Shown here: positions 6,090-7,470 of the stretch, one piece after another | Layout of the letters: every line of letters starts with the position of its first letter | How positions within the stretch are numbered: position 1 is the first letter of the stretch | NCBI GenBank assembly: GCA_017999135.1 | Contig: JAGOBT010000094.1 | Location: forward strand, 1 to 7,470 | Reading direction: 5' to 3' | From: Burkholderiaceae bacterium | GTDB taxonomy: Bacteria; Pseudomonadota; Gammaproteobacteria; Burkholderiales; Burkholderiaceae_C | Length of the DNA: 7,470 bases | Translations under genes and position numbers: made by a program | Notes under the pieces: generated by a model | The model's input: only the letters and a program-made list of their open reading frames with translations | Told to the model about the DNA's origin: nothing | Databases searched by the model: none

Positions 6090-6301
6090 CGTGCTATTCT
6101 TCAGGCCTTGAACTGACGCGCTGCCATGCTCTGCAGCGCGCCGCGCCCCAGGGCGCCACACCCCTTGTTGTCATGCGGCCAGACAGTGCTCCGCCCTTGT
6201 GCGTGCCCTGGGCGCCAGGGGTCGTGGGCCTGATCGGCGCGCCGCTCTTCGTCTCGATCACCGGGCGGCCCCGCCGCCGCCAGCCACCCAGAGGGAACCC
6301 C
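6090..6301 (+). promoter_or_regulatory. Long structured 5' leader of nrdA
   Basis: About 210 bases between the predicted transcription start and the nrdA ATG, with no recognised riboswitch. Visible foldable elements are a perfect 8-bp stem CGCGCTGC/GCAGCGCG (6117-6124 with 6133-6140, 8-base loop), GCGCC/GGCGC (6143-6147 with 6152-6156) and CCCTGG/CCAGGG (6206-6211 with 6215-6220). ACCCCT (6160-6165) can instead pair with AGGGGT (6217-6222), which would exclude the third hairpin. The 8-mer GGGCGCCA occurs twice (6151-6158 and 6210-6217). None of the hairpins is followed by a T tract. Its role, if any, is unknown. Confidence 0.4.
6290..6296 (+). promoter_or_regulatory. Ribosome binding site of nrdA
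   Basis: AGAGGGA ends five bases before the ATG at 6302 and is the only good Shine-Dalgarno-like purine run in the leader. It decides the start, because the nrdA frame stays open far upstream, including an in-frame ATG at 6173 without such a site. Confidence 0.7.
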
Positions 6302-7470
6302 ATGCAGACCATTGCCACCACCAGCGCCACCGCCATGATCCCGCCCCGCCTGCCGCAGCAGGCCGGTGCCACCAGCTCGGCCTATGCCGGCTACCAGATC
6401 ATCCGGCGCAATGGCTCGGTGGTGTCGTTCGAGCCGAACAAGATCGCCGTGGCGCTGATGAAGGCCTTCCTGGCGGTGCATGGCACCCAGGGTGCCGCAT
6501 CGGCCAGCGTGCGCGAGACGGTCGACGCGCTGACCGAGAGCGTGGTGCGCGCGCTGCTGCGCAGCCGCCCGGGCGGCGGCACCTTCCACATCGAGGACGT
6601 GCAGGACCAGGTCGAGCTGGGCCTGATGCGCGGCAGCCACCATGAGGTGGCCCGCGCCTATGTGCTGTACCGCGAGCGCCGTACGCAGGAGCGCGCCCGT
6701 CAGGTGCAGGTGGCCGCCCCGCAAGAGCCGGTGCTGCACGTGACCGACCGCGGCCAGCGGGTGCCGCTGGACATGGCCGCGCTGTCGGCGCTGGTCGAAT
6801 CCGCCTGCCAGGGCCTGGGTGCCGACGTGCGGCCCGAGCCCATCCTGAACGAGACGCGCCGCAACCTGTACGACGGCGTGCCCATCGACGAGGTGCACAA
6901 GGCCAGCATCCTGGCCGCCCGCACCCTGATCGAGAAAGACCCGGCCTACACCCGCGCCACCGCCCGCCTGCTGCTGCACACCATCCGCAAGGAAATCCTC
7001 GGCGAAGAAGTGACCCAGGCGCAGATGGCCGAGCGCTACGCCGAGTACTTCCCCCAGTTCATCAAGCAGGGCGTGCAGGCCGAACTGCTCGACCCCAAGC
7101 TGCAGCAGTTCGACCTGGTGCGTCTGGGCGCTGCCCTGCAGGCCGAGCGCGACTTCCAGTTCGACTACCTGGGCCTGCAGACCCTGTTCGACCGCTACTT
7201 CCTGCACATCGACGAGCGCCGCATCGAGATGCCGCAGGCCTTCTTCATGCGGGTGGCCATGGGCCTGTCGCTCAACGAGATCGACCGCGAGGCGCGCGCC
7301 ATCGAGTTCTACAACGTGCTGTCGACCTTCGACTTCATGAGCAGCACGCCCACGCTGTTCAATGCCGGCTCGCTGCGCAGCCAGCTCAGCAGCTGCTACC
7401 TGACCACGGTGGCCGACGACCTGGACGGCATCTATGAAGCGCTGAAGGAGAACGCACTGCTGAGCAAGTT
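6302..7470 (+). CDS. nrdA: Class I ribonucleoside-diphosphate reductase alpha subunit (partial, N-terminal part)
   Basis: Large subunit of aerobic ribonucleotide reductase, which reduces NDPs to dNDPs with a radical supplied by NrdB. The first 389 full codons are present; the rest of the protein (usually 900-1000 residues for this form) is off the right edge. Residues about 30-125 are the ATP cone, the allosteric overall-activity site (YQIIRRNGSVVSFEPNKIA... to ...HHEVARAYVLYRERR). Residues about 143-228 resemble a second, degenerate cone (VTDRGQRVPLDMAALSALV... to ...YTRATARLLL), as in the long NrdA of Pseudomonas aeruginosa. The catalytic domain follows, with STPTLFNAG (348-356) and SSCYL (363-367), where C365 corresponds to E. 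coli C225, one of the redox-active pair. The start at 6302 is supported by AGAGGGA and by the MQTI beginning. NrdB would be expected downstream, outside the window. Confidence 0.96.
   Translation, partial: MQTIATTSATAMIPPRLPQQAGATSSAYAGYQIIRRNGSVVSFEPNKIAVALMKAFLAVHGTQGAASASVRETVDALTESVVRALLRSRPGGGTFHIEDVQDQVELGLMRGSHHEVARAYVLYRERRTQERARQVQVAAPQEPVLHVTDRGQRVPLDMAALSALVESACQGLGADVRPEPILNETRRNLYDGVPIDEVHKASILAARTLIEKDPAYTRATARLLLHTIRKEILGEEVTQAQMAERYAEYFPQFIKQGVQAELLDPKLQQFDLVRLGAALQAERDFQFDYLGLQTLFDRYFLHIDERRIEMPQAFFMRVAMGLSLNEIDREARAIEFYNVLSTFDFMSSTPTLFNAGSLRSQLSSCYLTTVADDLDGIYEALKENALLSK

Noticed and set aside
6101..7207. Minus-strand 368-codon open frame opposite nrdA
   Set aside because: It is the complement of conserved NrdA sequence and of the promoter leader; its composition is repetitive and no domain is visible.
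1..7470. Mobile elements, CRISPR, tRNA/rRNA, toxin-antitoxin or defence genes
   Set aside because: I looked for terminal inverted repeats, spaced direct repeats, recombinase motifs and tRNA-like cloverleafs and saw none; all long open frames with real motifs are core genes.

Overview
The window is very GC-rich DNA in which almost every base lies in or beside a recognisable housekeeping gene. The protein sequences (Ffh, a YpjD/CcsA-like membrane protein, PP0621-type protein, PilS, PilR, AmpD, a class I NrdA with an extended N-terminus) and the gene order suggest a betaproteobacterium of the order Burkholderiales. Genus cannot be decided from the sequence. No insertion sequence, phage gene, tRNA, rRNA, CRISPR array or transferred island is visible.

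Layout. (1) Bases 1-777, minus strand: the N-terminal 259 codons of ffh, the signal recognition particle GTPase, running off the left edge. (2) A 52-base divergent gap. (3) Bases 830-5978, plus strand: five tightly packed genes: a CcsA/HemX-like membrane protein (ypjD-like), a small membrane-anchored Cys/His protein of the PP0621 type, pilS (sensor kinase), pilR (sigma-54 activator) and ampD (anhydromuropeptide amidase). The last four are joined by ATGA, TGATG and ATGA stop/start overlaps, so they look translationally coupled. (4) Bases 5979-6301: a 323-base regulatory region with two DnaA-box-like 9-mers, two NrdR boxes 31 bases apart centre to centre, a sigma-70-type promoter that the boxes bracket, and a leader of about 210 bases that can form hairpins. 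(5) Bases 6302-7470: nrdA, the large subunit of class I ribonucleotide reductase, running off the right edge soon after its first active-site cysteine (C365).

How the genes work together. PilS and PilR form a two-component pair that in well-studied relatives switches on type IV pilin (pilA) through sigma-54. AmpD recycles cell-wall fragments in the cytoplasm. Its coupling to pilR, and the Cys/His protein's coupling to pilS, are the least explained features of the operon. nrdA has its own promoter, whose NrdR and DnaA-like sites would tie dNTP synthesis to nucleotide pools and replication initiation.

I found no undescribed system of genes. The points most worth a second look are the nrdA control region and its structured leader, the degenerate G1 box of PilS, the tandem 15-base repeat at the PilS N-terminus, and the small Cys/His protein coupled to pilS.
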